DNA of 64,000 nt from Singulisphaera sp. GP187. GTDB lineage: Bacteria; Planctomycetota; Planctomycetia; Isosphaerales; Isosphaeraceae. Below the pieces are notes generated by a model that was given only the letters and a program-made list of their open reading frames with translations, had not been told where the DNA came from and did no database searches. Location of the stretch: the NCBI RefSeq assembly GCF_900129635.1, contig NZ_FSRB01000002.1:2632727-2696726 (forward strand), written 5' to 3'. Positions 25,156-34,000 of the stretch are shown here, in pieces (position 1 is the stretch's first letter; every line of letters begins with the position of its first letter). Position numbers and translations under genes: made by a program.

Positions 25156-26865
25156 TCACGAACGCCCCTCGCGGGACGCGGCCGCTTTCGTCGGTCGTTC
25201 TTGCGCGTGGATCTGCCGGTGACAGTTGGCATGCAGCAACTCCAAGTTGTCAACCTTGTCCGGGCCGCCTCGGCTGCGCCACATCCGGTGGTGGATCTGG
25301 CAGTCTTCCTCTGCGAAACGCAGGGGTTGACCGCAGGCCACACACCGGCCCTCTTGACCCTTCCATAGGTATTCGATCCGGCCGCGACTCGTCAGCGTCT
25401 GGGCCCATTGCCAGCCCATTCGTGCTTCCAGGTACGCTTCCCACTGCGGATCGTAGGGATTGACGGCGCTCCGGATCTTCACATAGCGAATGATCCGCAC
25501 CTGCGCCGCTGTCATCAACTCGATCGGATAGCCGTGGCCGTTCCGACCCTGCAGCACGCCGGTGAAGACCCAGTGGCGGTGGCCCGATCGCTGGAAGTAG
25601 TTCCTCTTGTTCCACTCCCCGCTCTTGGTCCGGTGCCGTCGCCGACACCAACGCCACAGCATCTGAAAGACCCGATGATCCACGCGGCTAAAGGTGCGTT
25701 TACTCGCCGCATAACGGTGATACATGGCCCAGCCCTTGATCTGTTGGTTCAAACGCTGGATCACCTCTCCCGCCGTCAGGCTGCCCGAGTTGTCGATCGT
25801 TTCCTGGATCTTGGATAGGAACGTCTTCACGTTATTCGAGGACGGTTTGGTCAAGACCTTGCCGCAGCGATAGCGTCGTACGTTCTGTCCCAAGAAATCA
25901 AAGCCTTCCTCCACATGCGTGATCCGGGTCTTCTCGTGCGAGAGCTCGAGCCCTCGTTCCTTCAAGAAATGCACCACGAGAGGTTGGACTTGATCGCGAA
26001 GGAGTGCCTTCGATGTGCCGGTGATCAAGAAGTCATCCGCATAGCGGACCAGGTGGACCTTGGACTTCCCTTGTCCCATCGGCGTGTCCGCGAAGTGTTC
26101 CGCGAGCAGTCGTTGCAGCCCATCCAGGGTCCAATTCGCCAGCGCGGGTGAAATGATCCCGCCTTGAGGTGTTCCTTCCGTGGTGGCGAACCAGGACTGC
26201 TTCTCCAGGAAACCCGCTTCCAACCATCGGCGCGGCAATTGCCGGTCGATGGGGACGTGCGTCAAGAGCCATTCGTGGCTGATGCGATCAAAGCACGCTT
26301 TGATGTCCCCTTCCAAGATCCATCGTGGGCCGTGCCGATTGCCCAGCAACAGATGGGTCTGTTCCAGGGCGTCGGCGCAACGGCGTTCGAGTCGAAAGCC
26401 ATAGGAATGACCGTCGGCTTGCGATTCCGCGATGGGATCGAGACCGAGCAAGTGTAATGCTTGCATGGCCCGATCGGTCATCGTGGGGATCCCGAGGCCG
26501 CGCAATTTACCGTCGCTCTTTGGTATGTACACCCGGCGGAGCGGTTGCGGTCGGTAACCGTGCCGACGCAGGGTGCCGAAGGCGGTTGACTTGGCTTCCG
26601 GTGTGTCCCAAAGAATCCCGTCCACACCGGGAGTCGTTGCACCCGAATTACTGACGACTCGCAAGATGGCTAGGGCCCGGCCACCGAACGAGTGCGTGAG
26701 CAGATAGACCAGAGCCTTGACTTTATTCCATCTGCCCTCCGCGACGGCCTTCACGATACGTGCCTGGAGCCGACGGACCGTCCGCCAGACCTGCCTCCAT
26801 TCGATGGAGTGCCAGTCGGGCGTACGCTCGGGAGCCGCACCAGCGAGCATTTCTGCTGCCGACAT
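25156..26865 (-). CDS. ltrA: Group II intron-encoded protein: reverse transcriptase, maturase, HNH endonuclease
   Basis: 569 residues, full length. RT blocks: TTPGVDGILWDT, RRVYIPKSDGKLRGLGIPTM, ILEGDIKACFDRISHEWLL, EGTPQGGIISPALANWTLDG and the catalytic VRYADDFLITG (YADD). A maturase X domain follows (INxxIKGW-type: LNQQIKGWAMYHRY). The C-terminal HNH nuclease has CVACGQPL, then IHHRMWRSRGGPDKVDNLEL and HANCHRQIH. The protein promotes intron splicing and target-primed reverse transcription into DNA. All catalytic residues appear intact, so the element could be active. ATG at 26865 starts MSAAEMLAGA; GGGAGACAAG precedes it. Confidence 0.93.
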   Translation of the reverse strand: MSAAEMLAGAAPERTPDWHSIEWRQVWRTVRRLQARIVKAVAEGRWNKVKALVYLLTHSFGGRALAILRVVSNSGATTPGVDGILWDTPEAKSTAFGTLRRHGYRPQPLRRVYIPKSDGKLRGLGIPTMTDRAMQALHLLGLDPIAESQADGHSYGFRLERRCADALEQTHLLLGNRHGPRWILEGDIKACFDRISHEWLLTHVPIDRQLPRRWLEAGFLEKQSWFATTEGTPQGGIISPALANWTLDGLQRLLAEHFADTPMGQGKSKVHLVRYADDFLITGTSKALLRDQVQPLVVHFLKERGLELSHEKTRITHVEEGFDFLGQNVRRYRCGKVLTKPSSNNVKTFLSKIQETIDNSGSLTAGEVIQRLNQQIKGWAMYHRYAASKRTFSRVDHRVFQMLWRWCRRRHRTKSGEWNKRNYFQRSGHRHWVFTGVLQGRNGHGYPIELMTAAQVRIIRYVKIRSAVNPYDPQWEAYLEARMGWQWAQTLTSRGRIEYLWKGQEGRCVACGQPLRFAEEDCQIHHRMWRSRGGPDKVDNLELLHANCHRQIHAQERPTKAAASREGRS

Positions 26866-27574
26866 ATCTGCTTGTCTCCCTTTGTCGGTTGGCCGAGGTT
26901 CTCTCGTGACGGAACACCCGAGGGAAGTCAGCCCGATTTCGCGGTGAAGGGATGTCGTCCGTGGGCGGACTCACCTTCTATCCGCTCGATTACCGAACGG
27001 CCTTCGCTTCCTCCCTCATCCCTCCTCCGCTGTCTCATCAGCGTCCTTCACAGTCCGCCTTCCCTCACGGGGAGACAACGGGGTTACTTCGTTCACCTCC
27101 TCGATCGCCCCGGGGGTTAGGTTGTGCGTCTCGGCCGGTGGTGCACCATCCGCGACAGGGGAGCTTCAAGCCCCTGTGCCTGACCACATACCTTTTGGTC
27201 CAAGCCTGACAGCATCTGTGGCTTGTTTCCTGTCACGGCCTTTATCCGTACTTCACCTGGGTTGACCTTGTCCCGGACTGCTGGCCCCCGACCGCCGTGA
27301 TGCTGGCAGTCGCCGTGTCGGCTCGCGCGTCCACGGCCGATCCGAGGATCGAGGTTTCGTTGTCCCCCAGGCTCCGGACCCCGCCGTTGCCGGCGACGCC
27401 CGCTGGGGTAGCAGACCGATGGCGGAACATCGGGTAATGTCAGAAGTCCTCCTTTACAAACGCATTACAGATCGAGAAGATGCGACGAATCGCAACGAAG
27501 CGACAAGAGGCTTTGGGTTTGGCCCGGCCCGAGCGAAAGTCGCGGCCGACCGGACGCCTCTTGCGGCTTCGCCG

Positions 27575-27603
27575 CCCGGACAAGCAAGTTGTCCGGGCCA
27601 CCC
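27575..27603 (+). repeat. 29-bp hairpin element, copy B
   Basis: CCCGGACAA-GCAAG-TTGTCCGGG followed by CCACCC. The 9-bp stem is perfect, extended to 10 by a flanking G-C pair. It is inverted relative to copy A at 25043-25071, with the group II intron between the two. Confidence 0.6.
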
Positions 27604-27811
27604 GGGTTCGGGCGGAAAACCCGGAACGTGGCGACAGTCTCCACAAACGTCGTTTCTTCACGACCGGGATCGTGATGACAAGTCCGGCCGCGCGACTCTT
27701 GTTGGTTGTACGACCCGGCAAATGACACTTTTCAGCCTTCGGGCGCACGCAAGCGGTCCCGTCGGAATTTCGGGCGATTTTTGATCCGATCGATCACGGA
27801 CGTGGTGATCT

Positions 27812-27886
27812 GGGTGGCTGGGGTCCATACTCGGTCCCCGTGCCATAGCCAGAAGCCTGGGGGCCGAATACGGACGCCAGCCACCC
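27812..27886. repeat. Long hairpin, 23-bp arms (MITE-like or terminator)
   Basis: The arms are 27812-27834 (beginning GGGTGGCTGGGGTCC) and 27864-27886 (ending GGACGCCAGCCACCC), matching at 20 of 23 positions. An inner CCCC/GGGG pairing partly closes the loop. It sits about 95 bases beyond the stop of the minus-strand gene at 27980. GGGTGGCT/AGCCACCC words also occur near 7180 and next to the hairpin copies, suggesting a dispersed family. Confidence 0.5.
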
Positions 27887-27979
27887 AAGATGTGAGCCAC
27901 CCGCAGTTGAACCGCTCTTGGCCCTCTCAAAAAGGGGAATGGCACCCCGGCGGAGGAAGAACGTCTGACGCTCTGGCGC

Positions 27980-29380
27980 TTACTTTGGCTTCAGCGTGAC
28001 CTCGAAAACCTCGCCGCCCTTCAGGTCGACCGTAAACGGTTCGGTCTGCTCGTTGCTCGAGCCGGGATTCGGCTGGCCCCGGAGAACATACCGGCCCGGG
28101 GGCACGCTCTCGAAAGTTATCTGGTTCTTGACGTCGATGTTCCCCGACCCACCGTAGGAACCGACGACCTCACCGCCCTCGGGCTTGATCGAGACCATGT
28201 AGCCGTCGGGGCGCACCTTGCCGGTAAAATCCACCGTGACGTGAACGCCGGAAGATTTCATCATTTGAAGATCGACATCGGCACTTGGCATCGTAATCGA
28301 AAGGCCCCGCCCCGGGCGGCAATAGCCCGGCTTGTGGAGCCAGACCGTGGCCGAGCCCGCCGGGATCGGCTCGGCCCGGAACCAGCCCTCGGTGTCCGTC
28401 TTGAACGTGTACCCCCCGGGCGCTTCGTAGCGGCCGCCGGTGGGCGGCAAGACGTTATCGAGCCGGACATCGACGTCCCGCAATGGCTTGCCGTCCTCGT
28501 CGGTCACTTGCCCCGCGACGTGCGCGGAGCGTGCGAGGCCACACTCATGCGACTGCCATCGGGGCTGCTCGTCGAACCTGGCATAGCCGGCGACTCGAGC
28601 CACAAAGCCGTCCGCCTCGACGACCACACGAACCCACCCCGCCGGTGCCTGCTTCAGAACTGCTCGGCCTTGGGCGTCTGCCTTGGTTTCGGCGATCACC
28701 GGGTAGAGATACCCGCCCTCCTGCCGCGGCTCGACGCGTTGCAGCTTCATCGTCGCGGCGATCGGTTGTCCGGTCCCGAGCTCGGTGAACTTGCCCTCGA
28801 TCACGACTCCGTCGGCGGCCGAGAACCCGTGGGCCCCCAGCCGCTGGTCCACGACCTCGATTCCGTTCGGGACGGTCACATCAGCCCAGTTGAGCTCGGC
28901 GGTGAAGACGTCGATCTGCGCGGGTGGGGAGTTGTCACCGGGATCGGTCGGGTTCAGGTCCGCGGGCATCGCGTGCAGGCGTTCCCAGTTGGCGGGTTGC
29001 CAGACCATGAAAATCCAATGGATCTTCGCCGCCTCCCGCTTCTCCGGCTCCTGGTTCGGGGCGAGCCAGAAGCTCTGACCGGTGCCGTCATGCACCACAA
29101 TCCGCTTGCGCTTCGCATCTAGCTTGGCAAAATTCCCCAGGACGGCGGTCAACGACTTGGCGTCACCGCGGCATTCAGCATGCCATTGTCCACCGCCGAA
29201 CGGCGGCCCCTCCCACCAGGCGATGCGGCCTGCCTGATTGAAGATCGCGGCGGCCCCCTGGGGCCAGCCCGGGTCATCAACCGGCTTGCTTCCAACCCCA
29301 CCCACGATCAACGCCGACGCTTCCCGCGGAACGGCAAACGCCAGAATAGCAACCAGCAGAGCGGCCGAGAATCTGGTCAT
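27980..29380 (-). CDS. Exported protein with carboxypeptidase-regulatory-like (CNA-B/DUF4198-type) beta domains
   Basis: About 466 residues. Signal peptide MTRFSAALLVAILAFAVPRE, cut near ASA. The first third is a unique globular region with VDDPGWPQGAAAIFN and several Trp. The remainder holds beta-sandwich repeats: GKFTELGTGQPIAATMKLQR, then HVAGQVTDEDGKPLRDVDVR with TDTEGWFRAEPIPAGSATV, the pattern of CarboxypepD_reg domains. A final unit has FESVPPGRYVLRG. Likely an extracytoplasmic structural or binding protein. GAGGGG lies upstream of the chosen ATG; a start at 29416 is possible. Confidence 0.7.
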   Translation of the reverse strand: MTRFSAALLVAILAFAVPREASALIVGGVGSKPVDDPGWPQGAAAIFNQAGRIAWWEGPPFGGGQWHAECRGDAKSLTAVLGNFAKLDAKRKRIVVHDGTGQSFWLAPNQEPEKREAAKIHWIFMVWQPANWERLHAMPADLNPTDPGDNSPPAQIDVFTAELNWADVTVPNGIEVVDQRLGAHGFSAADGVVIEGKFTELGTGQPIAATMKLQRVEPRQEGGYLYPVIAETKADAQGRAVLKQAPAGWVRVVVEADGFVARVAGYARFDEQPRWQSHECGLARSAHVAGQVTDEDGKPLRDVDVRLDNVLPPTGGRYEAPGGYTFKTDTEGWFRAEPIPAGSATVWLHKPGYCRPGRGLSITMPSADVDLQMMKSSGVHVTVDFTGKVRPDGYMVSIKPEGGEVVGSYGGSGNIDVKNQITFESVPPGRYVLRGQPNPGSSNEQTEPFTVDLKGGEVFEVTLKPK

Positions 29381-29698
29381 GGGAACCCCTCGGGAAAAGC
29401 ACGCGGTGAAACACACAGAGGATCAACGTCCTGGATCCGAATTTCTTAGCCTGATCGTAGCCGAGTGGCGGCCCTTCACCGAGCGAAAACTCGGCACGAT
29501 GATCCCAATAAATTCGTTGATCAAAATTGTTGCAGACGTCTCCCTCCCCCCGCGTCACCGGCCACGACGCGAGTCGTAGCTTATTCCGGGAGTCAACCGA
29601 GAAAGTGGACTCGCCGCTAACCCGCCACCGCAAGATCAATATACCTAAAGCGTTCGCACGCTAACATCTCCGTCAAAGCAAACTAAGAAAGCTTAGCA
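29381..29698. other. Divergent intergenic region
   Basis: About 320 bases between the minus-strand carboxypeptidase-regulatory-like gene and the plus-strand metallopeptidase gene. It is visibly richer in A/T toward 29500-29540 and 29640-29700, as expected for promoters. No specific promoter pair is called. Confidence 0.4.
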
Positions 29699-30598
29699 AT
29701 GGCTTCATTCGTGCAAGTCGCGGACTTCATGGGTTTCGACGGCACAGACCCCACCTCGCCCTGGCAAATGGTTCCGCAAAACCTGACTCGAGACGTCAAA
29801 CTCGTTCAGGGTCACGAGGATCTGGAATTCAGGGTGACCGGAGGCTCCGAGGCCCCCGCCCCTCCCCCGGTTCCCGCTCCACTCGGAACCAACGGCGAAG
29901 GGAGGAGGACCGCTGTCATCGAGGGCGCGAAGCCAGCGCAAGATGGCGGGGCGGGGCTGGCATTAGAACGAAAGCGGATCAGCGCGACCGACCAAATCGT
30001 CGTTCTTCGCGGGTGGCGGGTCGGGTCGTACGAGGTGCAAGCCATCGACCCGAAGTCGAGTAAGGTGGCGGCGCGGCTGCTCGTGGACGTGGTCAAGCAG
30101 CGGACCGTGCCGATCGCCTACTACCGCCTCGTCAACGCGGCGAAGTGGGACACCAGGGTCCTGCATGATGAGGCGAACAAGATCATCTTCGACCAGGCTG
30201 GCATTTCCTTGGAGTGGTTAGGGCTATTTGACGGCAGCGAGGGGAGCACCCCCATCAAACTCCCCCCCGGCCCGGCCAACCTCGAGCAAGCCGTGACCCG
30301 GAACGAGCTGCGTTTCTTCGGTAACCATCCCGCCGCGGGCCTGATGGTTTACCTCTTGAATCAACCCGTGGATGACGCAAACGGAATGACCCTTGGCGAT
30401 CAGACCATCATCGAATCACGCAAATGGAAGCAGCCCAGTGAAACGCCTCGGATGATTGAGACGCTGGCCCACGAAATCGGACACTTCCTCTCGAACGGGA
30501 AAAGCCACGACGGCAAGAAAGATGATTTGATGTACAAGGAGTCGCCTCACGGTAGGAGGATTCGGAAGGATCGGGCGATGATGTTCGTTCGAGGCTGA
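29699..30598 (+). CDS. Putative zinc metallopeptidase with HExxH motif
   Basis: 299 residues, with no signal peptide or membrane helix. The N-terminal 130 residues are beta-rich (VKLVQGHEDLEFRV, IVVLRGWRVGSYEVQAIDP), resembling BACON/Ig-like binding modules. The C-terminal region has HEIGHFLSNGKSHD followed by DDLMYKESPHG. HExxH with a downstream His and an LMY Met-turn recalls metzincins, but the third His comes two residues later than in HExxHxxGxxH. Both the Glu and the Met-turn are present, so activity is plausible. Substrate and destination are unknown. Confidence 0.6.
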   Translation: MASFVQVADFMGFDGTDPTSPWQMVPQNLTRDVKLVQGHEDLEFRVTGGSEAPAPPPVPAPLGTNGEGRRTAVIEGAKPAQDGGAGLALERKRISATDQIVVLRGWRVGSYEVQAIDPKSSKVAARLLVDVVKQRTVPIAYYRLVNAAKWDTRVLHDEANKIIFDQAGISLEWLGLFDGSEGSTPIKLPPGPANLEQAVTRNELRFFGNHPAAGLMVYLLNQPVDDANGMTLGDQTIIESRKWKQPSETPRMIETLAHEIGHFLSNGKSHDGKKDDLMYKESPHGRRIRKDRAMMFVRG

Positions 30599-31035
30599 TG
30601 CATGGCTATAAAATCAACATTTTTAAATTTATAGTCTGCGACAGTGCCCCGGCGATTGACGGTAGTGCCTGAGAGTCATCGCGAGCAAGATCGCGTGGAG
30701 GCATCCTCGGCGGGACTCAGCTCGACTTTTCGGTTGCGAGACCTTGTTGGGTTCCGAGTGTGGTCCGCGTAAGCTTCGCGAACTGTAACATCGGCAATTT
30801 CAAAATCTCCAGTCGTCGCGATTTGATTGCATTGTTGCGGCGCGTCGCTCTCACGTAACATGACACTCGCGTTCCTAGCCCGGAGTTCCTGACCATTTTT
30901 TTGAAGTGGAGAGACTGGCCATCGAGACCGTGTACGACCTGGCGTCCACCTGGTCACCCAGGTGCAGGCGCACCGTGCTGGCATTCCGGGCGCGGGATGT
31001 CCCTCGCCCGGACGGGCCACACCGGAAGTGCGGAA
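30599..31035. other. Intergenic region between convergent genes
   Basis: About 440 bases. It starts with an AT-rich stretch containing CTATAAA...TTTATAG, a weak 7-bp inverted repeat just after the metallopeptidase stop that may act as a terminator. No gene is supported; the overlapping ORFs lack motifs. Confidence 0.45.
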
Positions 31036-34000
31036 TCAGATGCCACCGATCTCGTTGATCAGACCGAACACGAGGTCGGCGATCAGCCGCTTGACAGTGT
31101 CACCCTTGAACAGCACGCCGACCGCCGAGCGGTCGTCGACCGCGAACAGCAGGTCGAGCACGGTCACTTGGGTGTTGTTCGCGACACCGAACACAGAACC
31201 GTAGCTGCCGACGTTGAACAGCCCCGTGGCCCCGAAGCCGTACTGCGTCACGGTGAACCCGTAGCGTTCAGCCACGTGGCTGCTATCGAGGGTCGCGTTG
31301 GTGACGTACACCGACAGCGCGGAGGCCAGCACCTGCGCGTCGACCTTGGTCCCCTTGAGCACGAACCGGCTCTGGTAGAAGGCGGCGACTTGTGCGTTTG
31401 TCTTGCCAGCGAGACTGCATGCCCCGGCCGTTGCGCCGTACAGGTTGGGGAGCGTGACCGCCAGCCAGTTGCCGAGCTGGGTGCTGGTCGGTCCGTTGTT
31501 CAGCGACTTGATCAGCGCCTGGCCGTTCTTGTTGTTCCAGAAGCCGATGCCCGCCGTCTGACCGCGCTGAAGCGAGCCGGTCGCGGCGGGCCGCTCGCCG
31601 AAGTTGTAGTTCAGCCCGGTCAGGTCGGCGGCCAGGGTCACCGCAAAGGCGTCGCCCGAAGTCGTGCCGCCGACTGTCCCCACCGTGTTCGTCCCCTGGG
31701 CATACCCGGCGGGCTGCGTCTCATTAACACGATAGTTCCCGGGCCGGAGGAACCGGAAGACATAGGCCCCGTCGAGGTCGGTCTGCAAGACCTGGTCCAC
31801 GGCACGTCCCAGGTCGTCGGTGCCGGTGAGGTGGACGGTCGCGCCGGCGATGCCCTGCTCGCCGAAGTCGACCTGTCCGTCGTTGTTGAAGTCGACGAAC
31901 ACCGTGCCCGAGAGGCTCGAGGTCGCGACCGTGATGACCAGGTCGGCCCCGGCGAAGCTCATCGCGTAGTTCGGTCCCGCGTCGAGCGTGCCCCGGCGAA
32001 TCGCGTAGGTACCCGTGGTATCGCCGGGCTCGCGCGACAGGCGTCCTGTGAGGCCGTCATCGCCAACGAGACTGCCGGCACTGATCCGGTATGTTAGGTC
32101 GGGATCGGCTTGGCCGGTGCTCTTGGTCTGCGAGTCGGCCGTGACGGTGATCGGCCGCTGGGCGATCACAACGTCTTGCGTTCCGCTCGCGTCCCGGTAG
32201 TTCCGATCACCGGTGAACGTCCACCCGACCGTGCTCGTGCCGGCATTGGCGCGACCGGTTTCGAGGACCAGCCCACCGAGCGGCTCGCCATTCACCCCAT
32301 GGGCCGTGCCCACGAGCCCGTGCGCCACCGCATCGTAAATGCCGCTGTAGCCGGCGACGGAAACCGTCGCGTCGGCCTTGGCGATGGCGATGGCGACGTC
32401 GCCCGCCTGGTCGTAGTAGTTGGCGCCGCCGGTGAGGCTCCAGTGCGCGGTCCCACCCGGCGCGTCGGTGAAACGCGACCCCAGGCTCAGGCCCGCGCCG
32501 AGGTCGGCGCCGCCCACGCCGAAGGCGGTTCCGGTGGCGCCATGCGACGCCGCGTCGTACTTGCCGCTATACCCGGAGACCGTCACCACCGCGTTTGCCT
32601 TCGCGATGCCGGCGGTGACCAAGAGACTGGCGTCGTTGTAGTTGCCCGTGACGTCGGTGAAGCTAACGATGTCGGCGTGGGCGGCGATGGCGTCGGTGTG
32701 CGTCGTACCACCGAAGTTCAGACCGCTCAGGACCTCACCCATCACACCGATGGCGGTCCCGGTGGCGGAGTGCGCGGTGCCATCGTAGGTCACGGCGTAG
32801 CCGCTCAGGGAGAAAACGGCGTCAGCCTTATTGACCGTGATGGTCGTCGTGTAGGTGCTGGAACCGCCGTCTTTGTCGATGATGCGGGCATAGACCGTGT
32901 ATGAGCCCGCGTTGAGGATGCCGAAATTCGCCGAAGATGACGTACTGCTATCTGCATAGGTGATCGATCCCGTGGTGTCGGTGTCGATCGAGAAAACGAA
33001 GTGGAGGCCGGCCGCTGTGTCGACGATCGACGGATCGAACATGTCGGCGAAGGCAGCGGTTACCGCGGTGCCGTACCTGATCCCGCTGTTGGTCAGAATC
33101 GCTGCGGTCGGGGCCACGTTGTTGACGGTCACGCTCAGGCTGCCGGCGAGGATGTCGAGGCCGTCCTCGTCGGTCACTGTCACGGTGTAAGTCTGGGTGG
33201 AGGGGCCGTCGGTGTAGGTATGGGTGGCCGTCGTGTCAGCGGGATTGCCGGTGAAGCTGTCGATGACGCCGTCGCCCCAGTCGATCCGGTAGCACGTGAT
33301 GGTGTCCTGGCCGGGGTCGGTGACGGAGCCCAGGTGGAGCGTGTAGGCTGAGCCTTCGTCGACGGTGGCGTTGCCGCTCAGCGAGATGGTCGGCAGGACG
33401 TTGTCGACCGTGTAGATGAAGGTGGCGATCGCCGTGGCGTTCTGGCTGTCCCTCGCGGTGATGGACACGGTGAGCGGACCCGAGGGGCCGTCGGCCGCGT
33501 TGAGCGACCAACTCCACGTCCCGTTGGTGTTGTTCTGCGTGACTGTCCCGATGCTGGCCGTGACGACGACGGTGGTGTTGCCTTCGATGTCGGAGAATGT
33601 GCCGCTGTTGGTCGCGTCGCCCCCTTCGTCGACGGTCACGGCCGCCACGTCGGCCGTGATCGTCGGCGCCTCGTTCACGTTGGTCACAGCGATTGGGAAG
33701 ACGCGCTCGACGAACAGGCCGCCTTGGTCGGTGCTGCGCACCCGGATGGAATAGGTACTCCTGGTCTCAAAATCGAAGCTCGCCGCCGACCTCAATTGCC
33801 CGGCCGGGTCGAGGCTGAAGCTCGCGTTGTCGGTGTCACCCGTCCCGCTCACCAGTGTGTATATGAAGCTGTTTCCGTGGTCCGGGTCACTCGTTGTGAA
33901 CGCGCCGATCGTGGTCCCCACCGGTAGGTTCTCGGGGATCGAACTGGCCGACAGCGCCGTGTTCGTGGGCGCCTCGTTGACGTTCGTCAGGAGGATCGAC

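Larger units (their letters stand above)
25080..27430 (-). mobile_element. Group II intron (5' boundary approximate)
   Basis: A retroelement on the minus strand with an encoded maturase, a 34-nt domain V (25116-25149) and a domain VI hairpin (GGTGGCGGTAACGCCACC, about 25081-25105). The 3' end is set at 25080, where the minus strand reads CTTAC, ending in the A-Y expected of group II introns. The 5' end is not resolved: no clear GTGYG lies in 27100-27470, so 27430 is only an outer estimate based on where structured sequence fades. The stretch 26866-27430 is the ribozyme domain I-IV leader. No interrupted reading frame was recognised in the flanks. Confidence 0.75.
27431..27979. other. Intergenic region with palindromic elements, no gene supported
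   Basis: About 550 bases between the intron and the next gene. Overlapping short ORFs on both strands are Arg-rich translations of repeats and not credible. Two palindromic structures, annotated separately, occupy much of the stretch. Confidence 0.5.

Noticed and set aside
27440..27748. 102-residue minus-strand and overlapping plus-strand ORFs between the intron and 27979
   Set aside because: Arg-rich, overlapping on both strands, and crossing palindromic repeats; no motif or ribosome binding site.
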